The notes: generated by a model from the sequence alone, not told the origin. DNA of 7,891 nucleotides from Actinomycetota bacterium (GCA_947463335.1 CANHRF010000046.1:1-7891); one strand, 5' to 3'. Counted from the first letter of the stretch, positions 1-6,707 are shown. A program made the numbers and translations.

Positions 1-8
1 CCGAAGTG

Positions 9-38
9 TTGATGGTCGCGAGCACTCGCATTTATGAG
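9..38 (+). promoter_or_regulatory. Possible promoter of tRNA-Gln
   Basis: A TTGATG box (9-14) and a TATGAG box (33-38) are separated by 18 bp, resembling sigma-70/SigA -35 and -10 elements. Transcription would start about 7 nt before the mature tRNA end at 52. A perfect inverted repeat, GCGAG at 18-22 and CTCGC at 25-29, lies inside the spacer. Both boxes are only partial matches to consensus. The inverted repeat could instead be the remains of a terminator for a gene to the left of the window. I see no coding sequence in 1-51. Confidence 0.35.
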
Positions 39-51
39 GGAGAATATGCGT

Positions 52-123
52 TCCGCCATTGTGTAGTGGCTAGCACATGGGCCTTTGAAGCCCAGGGTCC
101 AGGATCGATACCTGGTGGCGGAG
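52..123 (+). tRNA. tRNA-Gln (anticodon TTG)
   Basis: A full cloverleaf can be folded by eye. The acceptor stem TCCGCCA (52-58) pairs with TGGCGGA (116-122). The D stem GTG (61-63) pairs with CAC (74-76), with GG in its loop. The anticodon stem TGGGC (78-82) pairs with GCCCA (90-94) around the loop CTTTGAA, so the anticodon is TTG (85-87), reading CAA. The T stem CCAGG (99-103) pairs with CCTGG (111-115). G123 is the discriminator base. CCA is not encoded and must be added after transcription. The T loop reads ATCGATA, so position 54 is A rather than the near-invariant T; position 9 is T rather than the usual purine. All stems are fully paired, which argues against a decayed gene. Confidence 0.95.
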
Positions 124-160
124 CAATATTGATTGCCCGCCGATGAGACTGACGGAGCGT

Positions 161-173
161 TAGACTTACCCAT
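161..173 (+). promoter_or_regulatory. Possible -10 box for leaderless glmU transcript
   Basis: TAGACT (161-166) fits the TAnnnT pattern of an actinobacterial -10 box. It ends 7 nt before the glmU ATG, so transcription would start at or next to the start codon. The only Shine-Dalgarno-like run, GGAG at 154-157, is 16 nt from the ATG and too far to be typical. I could not find a convincing -35 box at 16-18 bp. The alternative is read-through from the tRNA gene, since no terminator is visible in 124-160. Confidence 0.35.
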
Positions 174-1604
174 ATGAGTGCAAACCTCGAGACGGTTGTT
201 GTTCTCGCCGCAGGTGAAGGCACTCGAATGAAATCCGTAACACCGAAAGTTCTGCACGAAGTTGCCGGGCGCTCGCTCGTCGGACACGTTCTTTCAGCAG
301 TTGAATCGCTAAAGCCAAAACAAGTTCGCGTAGTTGTGGGTGCAGGTCGAGAAGCAGTCGAAGCGCACCTTGCGCAGATTGCCCCACAAGTTACAACTGT
401 CTTTCAAGAACACCGTGGCGGCACCGGTCACGCAACGCAATTAGCGCTCGCCGATACAAAAGTTTCAGGAACGATATTGATTTTGGCTGGTGATACGCCG
501 CTACTTACTGGTGAATCGTTACAGCAACTTCTCGACCTACATCATTCCGGTGGATTTACAGCAACAGTTCTAACCGCCGAACACCCAGATCCAACTGGGT
601 ATGGACGAATCATCCGTAGCGATAATGGCTCATTACTTCGAATCGTTGAAGAACGCGATGCTGATGACTTTGAGAAAGCGATTTACGAAGTAAATTCAGG
701 GGTTTATGCCTTTGATGCGCAGAAGTTGTCAGGTGCGATCGGCAAGCTAAATAACTCCAATTCGCAAGGTGAACTCTATTTAACTGATGTTTTAGAGATC
801 CTGCGAAACGAAGGTGGCGCTATTGCCGCCGCGCTCATTGAAGATTTCGTGGAAATTCTCGGCGTTAACGATCGCGTGCAATTAGCTGAAAGCGCTGCGC
901 TCTTGCGCGATCGGATTAATGAAGGCTTTATGCGCGCCGGAGTCACGATTGTGGATCCAACGACTACTTGGATCGATGCCACAGTAAAAATTGAAAACGA
1001 TGTCACTGTTTTTCCAGGTTCAGCAATTCTCGGAAGCACCACGATCGCGACCGGCGCTGTTATTGGGCCACGAGCAGTGCTCGAATCTTGCACAGTTTTG
1101 AGCGGCGCCAAGATCATCGAATCAAATTGCTATGAGGCAACTATCGGCAAAGATGCCAACGTTGGCCCTTACTCGTATTTACGTAAAGACACTGTGCTCG
1201 GCACAGGTGCAAAAGCCGGTGCTTTTGTAGAGATGAAGAATGTAAACGTTGGCGATGGATCAAAAGTTCCGCATCTTTCATACGTCGGTGATGCAACCAT
1301 CGGCGAAGGCACCAATATTGGCGCTGCCACAATCTTTGTTAACTACGATGGTGTCGAAAAGCACCACACAACTGTCGGAGATCACGTCCGAATCGGTAGC
1401 GATTCAATGTTGGTAGCACCAGTTTCAATTGGTGACGGGGCTTACACCGCTGCAGGATCTGTGATTACCGAAGATGTTCCACCAGGAGCCATGGGTGTCG
1501 CTAGAGGTAAGCAGAGAAATGTATTAGGTTGGGTCATGCGCAAGCGATCTGGTTCTCAATCTGCCAAAGCTGCTGCGCGACATAGCGACGAGAAGAAGGG
1601 CTGA
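174..1604 (+). CDS. glmU: Bifunctional GlmU: GlcNAc-1-P uridyltransferase / GlcN-1-P acetyltransferase
   Basis: GlmU makes UDP-N-acetylglucosamine, the precursor of peptidoglycan, in two cytoplasmic steps: acetylation of glucosamine-1-phosphate, then uridylyl transfer. The 476-residue product has both domains. The N-terminal pyrophosphorylase domain (about 1-235) carries the nucleotide-binding motif LAAGEGTRM (11-19) with Lys25, GTGHA (83-87) and AGDTPLL (105-111). The C-terminal left-handed beta-helix (about 260-455) carries the acetyltransferase signature with Arg337, Lys355, the likely catalytic base His367 in HLSYVGDA, and NYDG (390-393) near the acetyl-CoA site. A basic, low-complexity tail (about 456-476) follows, as is common in actinobacterial GlmU. 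The ATG start puts the GEGTR motif at the usual distance from the N terminus. prs begins 5 bp after the stop, so the two genes are almost certainly co-transcribed. Confidence 0.97.
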   Translation: MSANLETVVVLAAGEGTRMKSVTPKVLHEVAGRSLVGHVLSAVESLKPKQVRVVVGAGREAVEAHLAQIAPQVTTVFQEHRGGTGHATQLALADTKVSGTILILAGDTPLLTGESLQQLLDLHHSGGFTATVLTAEHPDPTGYGRIIRSDNGSLLRIVEERDADDFEKAIYEVNSGVYAFDAQKLSGAIGKLNNSNSQGELYLTDVLEILRNEGGAIAAALIEDFVEILGVNDRVQLAESAALLRDRINEGFMRAGVTIVDPTTTWIDATVKIENDVTVFPGSAILGSTTIATGAVIGPRAVLESCTVLSGAKIIESNCYEATIGKDANVGPYSYLRKDTVLGTGAKAGAFVEMKNVNVGDGSKVPHLSYVGDATIGEGTNIGAATIFVNYDGVEKHHTTVGDHVRIGSDSMLVAPVSIGDGAYTAAGSVITEDVPPGAMGVARGKQRNVLGWVMRKRSGSQSAKAAARHSDEKKG

Positions 1605-1609
1605 TTTCC

Positions 1610-2590
1610 TTGAGCGAAATTCGTTTATCCTCAGAGAAAAGACTCCGCCTTTTTTCAGGACGCGGATTTCCGGAACTATCTGACGCAGTCGCTTCCGAAC
1701 TTGGTATTCCACTAACACCAACTTCTGCATATGACTTTGCAAATGGTGAAGTATTTGTTCGATTCGAAGAATCTGTTCGCGGTTGTGACGCCTTTGTTAT
1801 CCAAAGCCACACAGCTCCAGTCAATAAACAGATAATGGAGCAATTGATTATGGTCGATGCGCTAAAGCGCGCATCAGCTAAACGAATTACCGTTGTTGCA
1901 CCGTTTTATGGTTACGCACGCCAAGATAAGAAACATCGCGGCCGCGAACCAATCACAGCGCGCTTAATGGCAGATCTTTACAAAGCGGCAGGCGCTGATC
2001 GCTTAATGGTTGTTGATCTTCACACTTCACAAATTCAAGGTTTCTTTGATGGACCAGTTGATCACTTATTTGCACTTCCAATGCTCGCTAATTACGTCGG
2101 CAGCAAAGTGGACCGCTCGCGTTTAACAATTGTTTCGCCAGACTCAGGTCGTGTTCGTGTCGCCGAGCGTTGGTCTGAACTTCTCGGTGGATGCCCAATC
2201 GCTTTTATCCATAAAACACGCGATCCACGCGTTCCAAATGAATCCGTGACTGGAAAAGTTGTCGGTGAAGTTGATGGACAAACTTGTGTAGTTATCGATG
2301 ACATGATCGATACCGCTGGAACAATTACAAAAGCAGTTGATGCGTTATTCGCAGCTGGCGCTAAAGAGGTAATCGTTGCCGCAACTCACGCAGTCTTTTC
2401 TGGCCCAGCCGTAGAGCGCTTAAAGGCTTCTAATGTGACCGAGGTCGTCGTTACAGATTCTCTGCCGATCGAAGAAGATAAGCGCTTTGATGGCCTCACC
2501 GTCCTTTCGATTGCGCCCCTTCTGGCTCGCGCTATCCGCGAAGTCTTCGAAGATGGCTCCGTAACAAGTCTTTTTGACGGCCACAGCTAA
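1610..2590 (+). CDS. prs: Ribose-phosphate pyrophosphokinase (PRPP synthetase)
   Basis: Prs transfers pyrophosphate from ATP to ribose-5-phosphate. The PRPP formed feeds purine, pyrimidine, NAD, histidine and tryptophan synthesis and, in actinobacteria, decaprenyl-phosphoribose. The 326 residues match the usual length of the actinobacterial class I enzyme. Visible signatures are the catalytic flexible loop YARQDKKHRGREPI (102-115), the metal-binding segment VVDLHTSQIQGFFD (134-147, His138), SPDSGR (176-181) and the PRPP-binding loop VVIDDMIDTAGTI (227-239). SPDSGR replaces the SPDxGG of many other bacteria; I recall this form as normal in actinobacteria. The start is a TTG, chosen because AAGGG (1596-1600), at the end of glmU, lies 9 nt upstream and because the encoded N terminus fits the family. 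The rare start codon could lower its output relative to glmU. Confidence 0.97.
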   Translation: MSEIRLSSEKRLRLFSGRGFPELSDAVASELGIPLTPTSAYDFANGEVFVRFEESVRGCDAFVIQSHTAPVNKQIMEQLIMVDALKRASAKRITVVAPFYGYARQDKKHRGREPITARLMADLYKAAGADRLMVVDLHTSQIQGFFDGPVDHLFALPMLANYVGSKVDRSRLTIVSPDSGRVRVAERWSELLGGCPIAFIHKTRDPRVPNESVTGKVVGEVDGQTCVVIDDMIDTAGTITKAVDALFAAGAKEVIVAATHAVFSGPAVERLKASNVTEVVVTDSLPIEEDKRFDGLTVLSIAPLLARAIREVFEDGSVTSLFDGHS

Positions 2591-2603
2591 GTCAGGCTAA
2601 TAT
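2574..2603 (+). promoter_or_regulatory. Promoter for rplY
   Basis: TTGACG (2574-2579), inside the last codons of prs, and TAATAT (2598-2603) are separated by 18 bp. Both are close to the SigA -35 and -10 consensus. The predicted transcription start is near 2610, giving a 5' leader of about 125 nt before the rplY ATG. A second TATAGT at 2609-2614 lacks a good -35 partner. An independent promoter fits a ribosomal protein gene that must be made in larger amounts than Prs. Confidence 0.6.
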
Positions 2604-2609
2604 CGCCTT

Positions 2610-2733
2610 ATAGTTTCCGGCGAGGGTGAAAAACTCCGTAATCGACGGTAAGGATTTAACTCCTGCTGGGACTTTGTGTAGTAACCGAAGTTTCCCAAGT
2701 AAATTCAATTGAAGATAAACAGGAGTAATTAAA
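2610..2733 (+). promoter_or_regulatory. Structured 5' leader of rplY, candidate translational switch
   Basis: No ORF occupies this stretch, and it can fold in two incompatible ways. In fold A, TTCCGGC (2615-2621) pairs with GCTGGGA (2665-2671, two G-T pairs) and encloses CCGT/ACGG (2636-2639/2645-2648) and AGGA/TCCT (2651-2654/2661-2664); this leaves the ribosome site free. In fold B, ACTCCTG (2659-2665) pairs perfectly over 7 bp with CAGGAGT (2720-2726), which contains the Shine-Dalgarno AGGAG, 8 nt before the ATG. A hairpin with arms GGGACTTTG (2668-2676) and CGAAG-TT-TCCC (2686-2696) sits between the two pairing strands. There is no U-run, so control would be of translation rather than termination. 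Known precedent: many ribosomal proteins bind their own mRNA leader. That L25 does so here is inference. I do not recognise a known riboswitch class. Confidence 0.5.
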
Positions 2734-3351
2734 ATGGCAGAAATCAAGATCACCGGCACAACACGCACCGAATTCGGTAAGGGTGCATCACGTCGTGCAC
2801 GAGTAGCAGGTCTTGTTCCTGCAGTTATCTACGGCCACGGCGAGAAGCCACAGCACATCACTCTTCCAGCACGCGAACTTGGCGTTGCTCTAAAGCAGTC
2901 AAACGTTCTTCTGCAAATCAACATTGATGGCAAGGATGAACTAACTCTTCCAAAGGCGATCGTTCGCCATCCGCTAAAGCAGATCCTCGAGCACATCGAC
3001 CTCGTCGCTGTTCGTCGCGGTGAAAAAGTTACTGTTGCTGTTCCTGTTCACACAGAAGGTGAGCACGATCGCGATGGAATTCTTGAGCACGTTAACCACA
3101 CAATTGAAGTTGAAGTTGAAGCAACTGCTATTCCTTCATTCTTCACACTTGATCTAACTGGCCTTGCAGCTGGCGCATCTCTCTACGCAGAAAGCGTTGC
3201 ACTGCCTGCTGGCGTTGTCTTGGTATCTGATCCAAGAATGATCGTGGTTCACCTATCTGAGCGTTCAACTGCGGTTGAAGAAGTTGCTGTAGTAGCACCT
3301 GCTGCAGATGCAGCAGCGGCACCAGCAGCTGATGCTGAGAAGAAGGACTAA
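2734..3351 (+). CDS. rplY: Ribosomal protein L25, TL5/CTC long form
   Basis: L25 (bL25) binds 5S rRNA in the large subunit. At 205 residues this is the two-domain TL5/CTC type, the general-stress homologue form, not the short E. coli form of about 94 residues. Residues 1-92 form the 5S-binding domain, with the typical opening GKGASRRARVAGLVPAVIYG (15-34). Residues about 98-178 form the TL5 beta domain. The tail, about 180-205, is rich in Ala, Val and acidic residues and ends in EKKD; such disordered tails are common in actinobacterial L25. The AGGAG at 2721-2725 fixes the ATG. Codon choice is more uniform than in neighbouring genes, as expected for high expression. It is preceded by its own promoter and structured leader, and followed by pth after 20 bp. 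Confidence 0.97.
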   Translation: MAEIKITGTTRTEFGKGASRRARVAGLVPAVIYGHGEKPQHITLPARELGVALKQSNVLLQINIDGKDELTLPKAIVRHPLKQILEHIDLVAVRRGEKVTVAVPVHTEGEHDRDGILEHVNHTIEVEVEATAIPSFFTLDLTGLAAGASLYAESVALPAGVVLVSDPRMIVVHLSERSTAVEEVAVVAPAADAAAAPAADAEKKD

Positions 3352-3358
3352 CTAGCCT

Positions 3359-3371
3359 TACTCTTTCTCCT
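3359..3371 (+). promoter_or_regulatory. Possible -10 box for leaderless pth transcript
   Basis: TACTCT (3359-3364) fits the TAnnnT pattern and ends 7 nt before the pth GTG, the same geometry as TAGACT before glmU. The region just before the GTG is pyrimidine-rich with no Shine-Dalgarno match; the nearest purine run, AGGA at 3344-3347 inside rplY, is too far away. A -35-like CTGAGA (3335-3340) is weak. The alternative is translational coupling to rplY across the 20-bp gap. Confidence 0.3.
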
Positions 3372-3956
3372 GTGAGTTCATCTCCTTGGATAATTGTTGG
3401 TCTCGGTAACCCGGGCGAACAATATGCCGCCACTCGCCACAACGTTGGCCAGATGGTGATTGATGAACTAGCTAAGCGCCATAACGTAAAGCTCAGCACC
3501 CATAAGTCACGCACCGACATCGCCGCCTATAAGTTAGGCGTCGGTGTCGATGCTTTTTCGGTGATACTCGCAAAATCTAAGAGCTATATGAATGAATCTG
3601 GCGGACCGATAAAGGCCCTTGCCAACTTTTATTCTGTTGAGCCAAAACAAATAATTGTTCTCCACGACGAGTTAGATATTGGCTTTGCTGTAATTCGTTC
3701 CAAGATCGCAGGTGGCGATAACGGCCACAACGGACTGAAATCACTTACCTCTGCGTTTGATACCCCAGAGTATTACCGAGTGCGTTTAGGTATCGGTCGC
3801 CCTATGGGACAGCAAGATCCTGCAGATTTTGTACTTAAACAATTTAGTAAAGAAGAGAAGAAAGACCTGCCCGAATTCTTAGATCGCGGCGCAGATGTTG
3901 TGGAATCACTCATTGAAAAAGGGCTTGATTTCACCCAATCTAAATACAATTCCTAA
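3372..3956 (+). CDS. pth: Peptidyl-tRNA hydrolase
   Basis: Pth cleaves the ester bond between peptide and tRNA on peptidyl-tRNAs that drop off ribosomes, and so recycles tRNA in the cytoplasm. The 194 residues match the bacterial Pth family. Visible are WIIVGLGNPGEQYAATRHNVG (6-26) with Asn13 and the catalytic His23, SYMNESG (71-77) with Asn74, HDELD (98-102) with Asp99, and GGDNGHNGLKS (114-124) with Asn120. These match the tRNA-binding and catalytic positions known for the E. coli enzyme. The GTG start is the only one that leaves the WxIVGLGNPG strand intact at the N terminus. There is no ribosome-binding site, so translation is probably leaderless or coupled to rplY. Pairing with rplY puts two translation-maintenance genes together. 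Confidence 0.96.
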   Translation: MSSSPWIIVGLGNPGEQYAATRHNVGQMVIDELAKRHNVKLSTHKSRTDIAAYKLGVGVDAFSVILAKSKSYMNESGGPIKALANFYSVEPKQIIVLHDELDIGFAVIRSKIAGGDNGHNGLKSLTSAFDTPEYYRVRLGIGRPMGQQDPADFVLKQFSKEEKKDLPEFLDRGADVVESLIEKGLDFTQSKYNS

Positions 3957-3965
3957 GCGAAGCTA

Positions 3966-3990
3966 ACTGGAATCAACCAGTATTTCTTAA
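3966..3990. terminator. Possible weak bidirectional terminator between pth and ppc
   Basis: ACTGG (3966-3970) and CCAGT (3977-3981) can form a 5-bp hairpin with loop AATCAA. Forward, it is followed by the T-rich ATTTCTT; on the minus strand the hairpin is followed by TAGCTT. It sits across the convergent gene ends, and the ppc stop codon (3975-3973) lies in the loop. The stem is short and the T-tracts are broken, so intrinsic termination would be weak. Rho or transcription collision may do the rest. Confidence 0.35.
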
Positions 3991-6699
3991 GCCTGCCGCG
4001 ACACCGTTAATTGTTAGCAATAGCGCACGAATCAACATTGCATCAGATGAATCTCCAGCGGTGCGCACTCGATGAAGCAGGTTAACTTGCAGTAAATGCA
4101 GGGGAGAAAGATAAGCCTCGCGCACCTGCAGAGTGCGGGCCAAGATCGGTTGATCACCCAGCAGAGTTGTCTTTTCGGTCAGCGCCAAGATCTCTTTTAC
4201 CGTCAATTCAAATTCTTCAGTAATTGTGTCAAGGAAGTGATGCAACTCTTTAGGAACCAGGGTTTCCACATATCGCTTAGCGGTAACCAAATCGGTCTTC
4301 GCTAAGGTCATCTCCACATTACTAATAAAGGTGTGGAAGAAATGCCAATCTTTCAGCATCTTCTTTAACTCATCTGTTTTGCCTGCTTCTCGTGCAGCCT
4401 TTAAGCCTGATCCAACGCCATACCAACCTGGAACAATCTGTCGTGATTGTGTCCAACCAAAGACCCAAGGAATCGCGCGGAGTGAATCGAGTCCACCTGC
4501 TGCATCAGGGCGGCGCGAAGGACGGGATCCCAAGAAGAGATTTCCTAGCTGTTCAACGGGGGTTGATGCGTAGAAATAAGCAGGTAGATCTGGGTGATCG
4601 ATTAATGAGCGATAACGCGCAAATGATGAATCGCTAATCAAGTTCATACATTCATTCCACTGCGCAAGATCAGCTGGGCTCTGTCGCGGGCCACGATTAA
4701 GAATTGTTGCTTCAAGAGAAGCGGCGAGAGTTAACTCAACATTCTCGCGAGCAAGTGCCGGCAGAGCGTACTTATCGCTAATTACTTCACCTTGTTCAGT
4801 CATCTTTATCTGACCATCAACAGAACCCCAAGGGAGTGCAACCAGTGCATCGTATGTAGGTCCGCCACCGCGGCCGACTGATCCACCACGACCGTGGAAT
4901 AAACGAAGCGTTACGCCATATTTAATTGCAACATCGCGCAAGTTGCGTTGTGCGCGGTGGATTTCCCATTGACTTGTTGCGATTCCGGCATCCTTATTTG
5001 AATCCGAATATCCCAGCATCACTTCTTGTACATCACCGCGCAGTTTTACTAGCGAACGATAAGTAGGATCGGATAACAATTTTTCAAGAATTTCGCCAGC
5101 AGAGCGAAGTTCAGCGACAGTTTCAAGAAGCGGTGCAAAACCAATCTTGGCTACTTTCTTATCCAGATCAACTAATCCAGCAGCTTTACCGATGACTGTG
5201 GCAGCGATTAAATCATCTGCACCCTTAGTCATTGAGACGATATAAGTTTCAATGACTTCTGGACCAAAACGTTCAATTAGATCATCGATTGCTTTGAAGG
5301 TGTCGAAGGTCTTCTTGCCTGCTGCATCTAGCGCAGTTGTAGCAATTGGCGCGGATGAGCCGAGTTCTTTAATTAAAATTGGGAACTTATCTGAATGCGA
5401 AAGTTCTAAGTACCCCGCTGGCAGAACTTGCTTCAGCAAATTGTGGTGGGCGTCGGAATGCTCGCGAATATCTAAAGTTGCGTGGGTTAAACCAAAGGCG
5501 GCGATACTGCGAATCGTGCGCTCGAGTAATCCAGTAGCGATTAACTCGCCACGATGCGCAAATAGTGAATCGCGCATCAGCGTTAAGTCAGCAATTAACT
5601 CAGCTGAGTTTGCATAATCGCGACCTGGCACGTGTGGCGCGCCCGCAGCGTGGCGATTACGAGTAAAGGCTAAGCGGTGCACGATTGCAGTTGCTTTAAG
5701 TCGATAAGGCTCTTGCTGATTTAAACGTAAGAAACGTTCTTCGAATTCTGGAATGTTCTTCAGGTCGCGTTCTACCGAAGCAGAAAGCTCAGGAGTAGCG
5801 CCAACGATTCGCGTTGAGACCGAGAGCATCTGGCGCAGTTGATCCATTGCGGCAATCGTTGTGCGGATTGCGTGGCCGACTTGAAGAATTACCGCATCCT
5901 CAGTGACTTGTGCAGTGATATTTGGATTTCCATCACGATCTCCACCAATCCAAGTACCAAAGGTCAGAGGTCGTGCCTGCACAGGTAGATCAATATCAAG
6001 TCTCTTTAATTCACGGGCAAAGTCATTTAAAACTTCTGGAACAGTGTTGCGAGCCAAATCATCAAGGTAATAAAGCGCGTTCATCGCTTCATCTAGCGGT
6101 TCCGGACGATCTAAACGTAATTCATCGGTCTGCCACAAGAGATCCACAGTTTCAGCTAAGCGCTCGTGTTGGCGCGGATTTAAATCTTGATCTAATAACT
6201 TCGCAACTTCTCCAAGTTTATTTAATATCGAACGGCGCGCTGCTTCAGTTGGGTGCGCAGTAAATACTGGGCGCACCATTAACTCGCCAATCCACTCTTG
6301 CAATTGCTCGTGGGTAAATTCGTGGCCAGGGGTTTGCGCTTTATATGCGACTTCAATTTTATCGATAGCGCGGCTTAACCAAGAGCCACCTGCCGCACGT
6401 GATTGTGCGAGAACTCTTGCGCGGTGAACTTGTTCCGCTACATTGGCTAAATGGAAGTAAGTGCTAAATGCACGAACGAGTTGTACCGAATCTTCAACTG
6501 ATAGTTTTTCCAGTAAATCGATTCCGCCACCTTCACGCACTGCTTTTCTTACGGATTCCACTAAATCTAAAAGCTCTTGGCCTTCTTGACGTACTAGAGA
6601 TTGCCCTAAGAGATCGCCGAGCTTGCGGACATCGCTGCGTAAGTTCGCATCATCGCTTGCGATGTTATTGGCGTTAGATGGGCTCTGCGTCACTGGCAT
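3973..6699 (-). CDS. ppc: Phosphoenolpyruvate carboxylase
   Basis: PEPC converts phosphoenolpyruvate and bicarbonate to oxaloacetate and phosphate, refilling the TCA cycle. The 908 residues are of family length (E. coli 883) and the gene is complete. Signatures in order: FTAHPTE (146-152) with catalytic His149, GGDRDGNP (252-259), GYSDSNKDAG (563-572) with Lys569, the glycine loop GRGGSVGRGG (603-612) with Arg604 and Arg610, EQGEVI (635-640) and the C-terminal RNTG (905-908). Residues equivalent to the E. coli aspartate site are present: Arg610, Lys801, Arg860 and Asn906. Feedback inhibition by aspartate or malate is therefore likely (inference). The start may be 2 codons later: GAGAGG (6707-6702) is only 2 nt from the ATG at 6699 but 8 nt from an in-frame GTG at 6693. 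The gene faces pth tail to tail and diverges from mfd. Confidence 0.97.
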   Translation of the reverse strand: MPVTQSPSNANNIASDDANLRSDVRKLGDLLGQSLVRQEGQELLDLVESVRKAVREGGGIDLLEKLSVEDSVQLVRAFSTYFHLANVAEQVHRARVLAQSRAAGGSWLSRAIDKIEVAYKAQTPGHEFTHEQLQEWIGELMVRPVFTAHPTEAARRSILNKLGEVAKLLDQDLNPRQHERLAETVDLLWQTDELRLDRPEPLDEAMNALYYLDDLARNTVPEVLNDFARELKRLDIDLPVQARPLTFGTWIGGDRDGNPNITAQVTEDAVILQVGHAIRTTIAAMDQLRQMLSVSTRIVGATPELSASVERDLKNIPEFEERFLRLNQQEPYRLKATAIVHRLAFTRNRHAAGAPHVPGRDYANSAELIADLTLMRDSLFAHRGELIATGLLERTIRSIAAFGLTHATLDIREHSDAHHNLLKQVLPAGYLELSHSDKFPILIKELGSSAPIATTALDAAGKKTFDTFKAIDDLIERFGPEVIETYIVSMTKGADDLIAATVIGKAAGLVDLDKKVAKIGFAPLLETVAELRSAGEILEKLLSDPTYRSLVKLRGDVQEVMLGYSDSNKDAGIATSQWEIHRAQRNLRDVAIKYGVTLRLFHGRGGSVGRGGGPTYDALVALPWGSVDGQIKMTEQGEVISDKYALPALARENVELTLAASLEATILNRGPRQSPADLAQWNECMNLISDSSFARYRSLIDHPDLPAYFYASTPVEQLGNLFLGSRPSRRPDAAGGLDSLRAIPWVFGWTQSRQIVPGWYGVGSGLKAAREAGKTDELKKMLKDWHFFHTFISNVEMTLAKTDLVTAKRYVETLVPKELHHFLDTITEEFELTVKEILALTEKTTLLGDQPILARTLQVREAYLSPLHLLQVNLLHRVRTAGDSSDAMLIRALLLTINGVAAGLRNTG

Positions 6700-6701
6700 A
6701 T

Positions 6702-6707
6702 CCTCTC
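6702..6707 (-). promoter_or_regulatory. ppc ribosome-binding site that questions the start codon
   Basis: Read on the minus strand this is GAGAGG, a good Shine-Dalgarno match. It ends 2 nt before the ATG at 6699-6697, which is too close, and 8 nt before the in-frame GTG at 6693-6691, which is ideal. The GTG would remove only the first two residues of ppc. Confidence 0.55.

Noticed and set aside
34..66. Ten-codon ORF (ATG at 34) with a purine-rich run just upstream of a second ATG
   Set aside because: It runs into the mature tRNA-Gln sequence, so it cannot be a meaningful coding region.
776..1117. 113-codon open frame antisense to glmU
   Set aside because: Shadow of glmU codons; no start context, no recognisable protein features, and the sense frame is clearly GlmU.
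2617..2671. Resemblance of part of the rplY leader (GGGTGAAA, CGACGGTA) to the FMN riboswitch
   Set aside because: The FMN aptamer needs two related halves in a six-helix fold. Only one short half-like stretch is visible, the pairing differs, and the downstream gene is not a riboflavin gene.
3143..3520. 125-codon antisense frame across the end of rplY and start of pth
   Set aside because: Low-complexity Leu/Gln-rich translation produced by the reverse of Ala- and Glu-rich codons; it covers two clear genes.
5252..5617. 121-codon frame antisense to ppc
   Set aside because: Lies wholly inside conserved ppc coding sequence and has no family features or promoter.
3973..6699. ppc on the opposite strand as a horizontally acquired insert
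   Set aside because: Composition and codon use match the flanking genes, no mobile element or repeat borders it, and I recall ppc near glmU-prs-rplY-pth in other actinobacteria such as Streptomyces.
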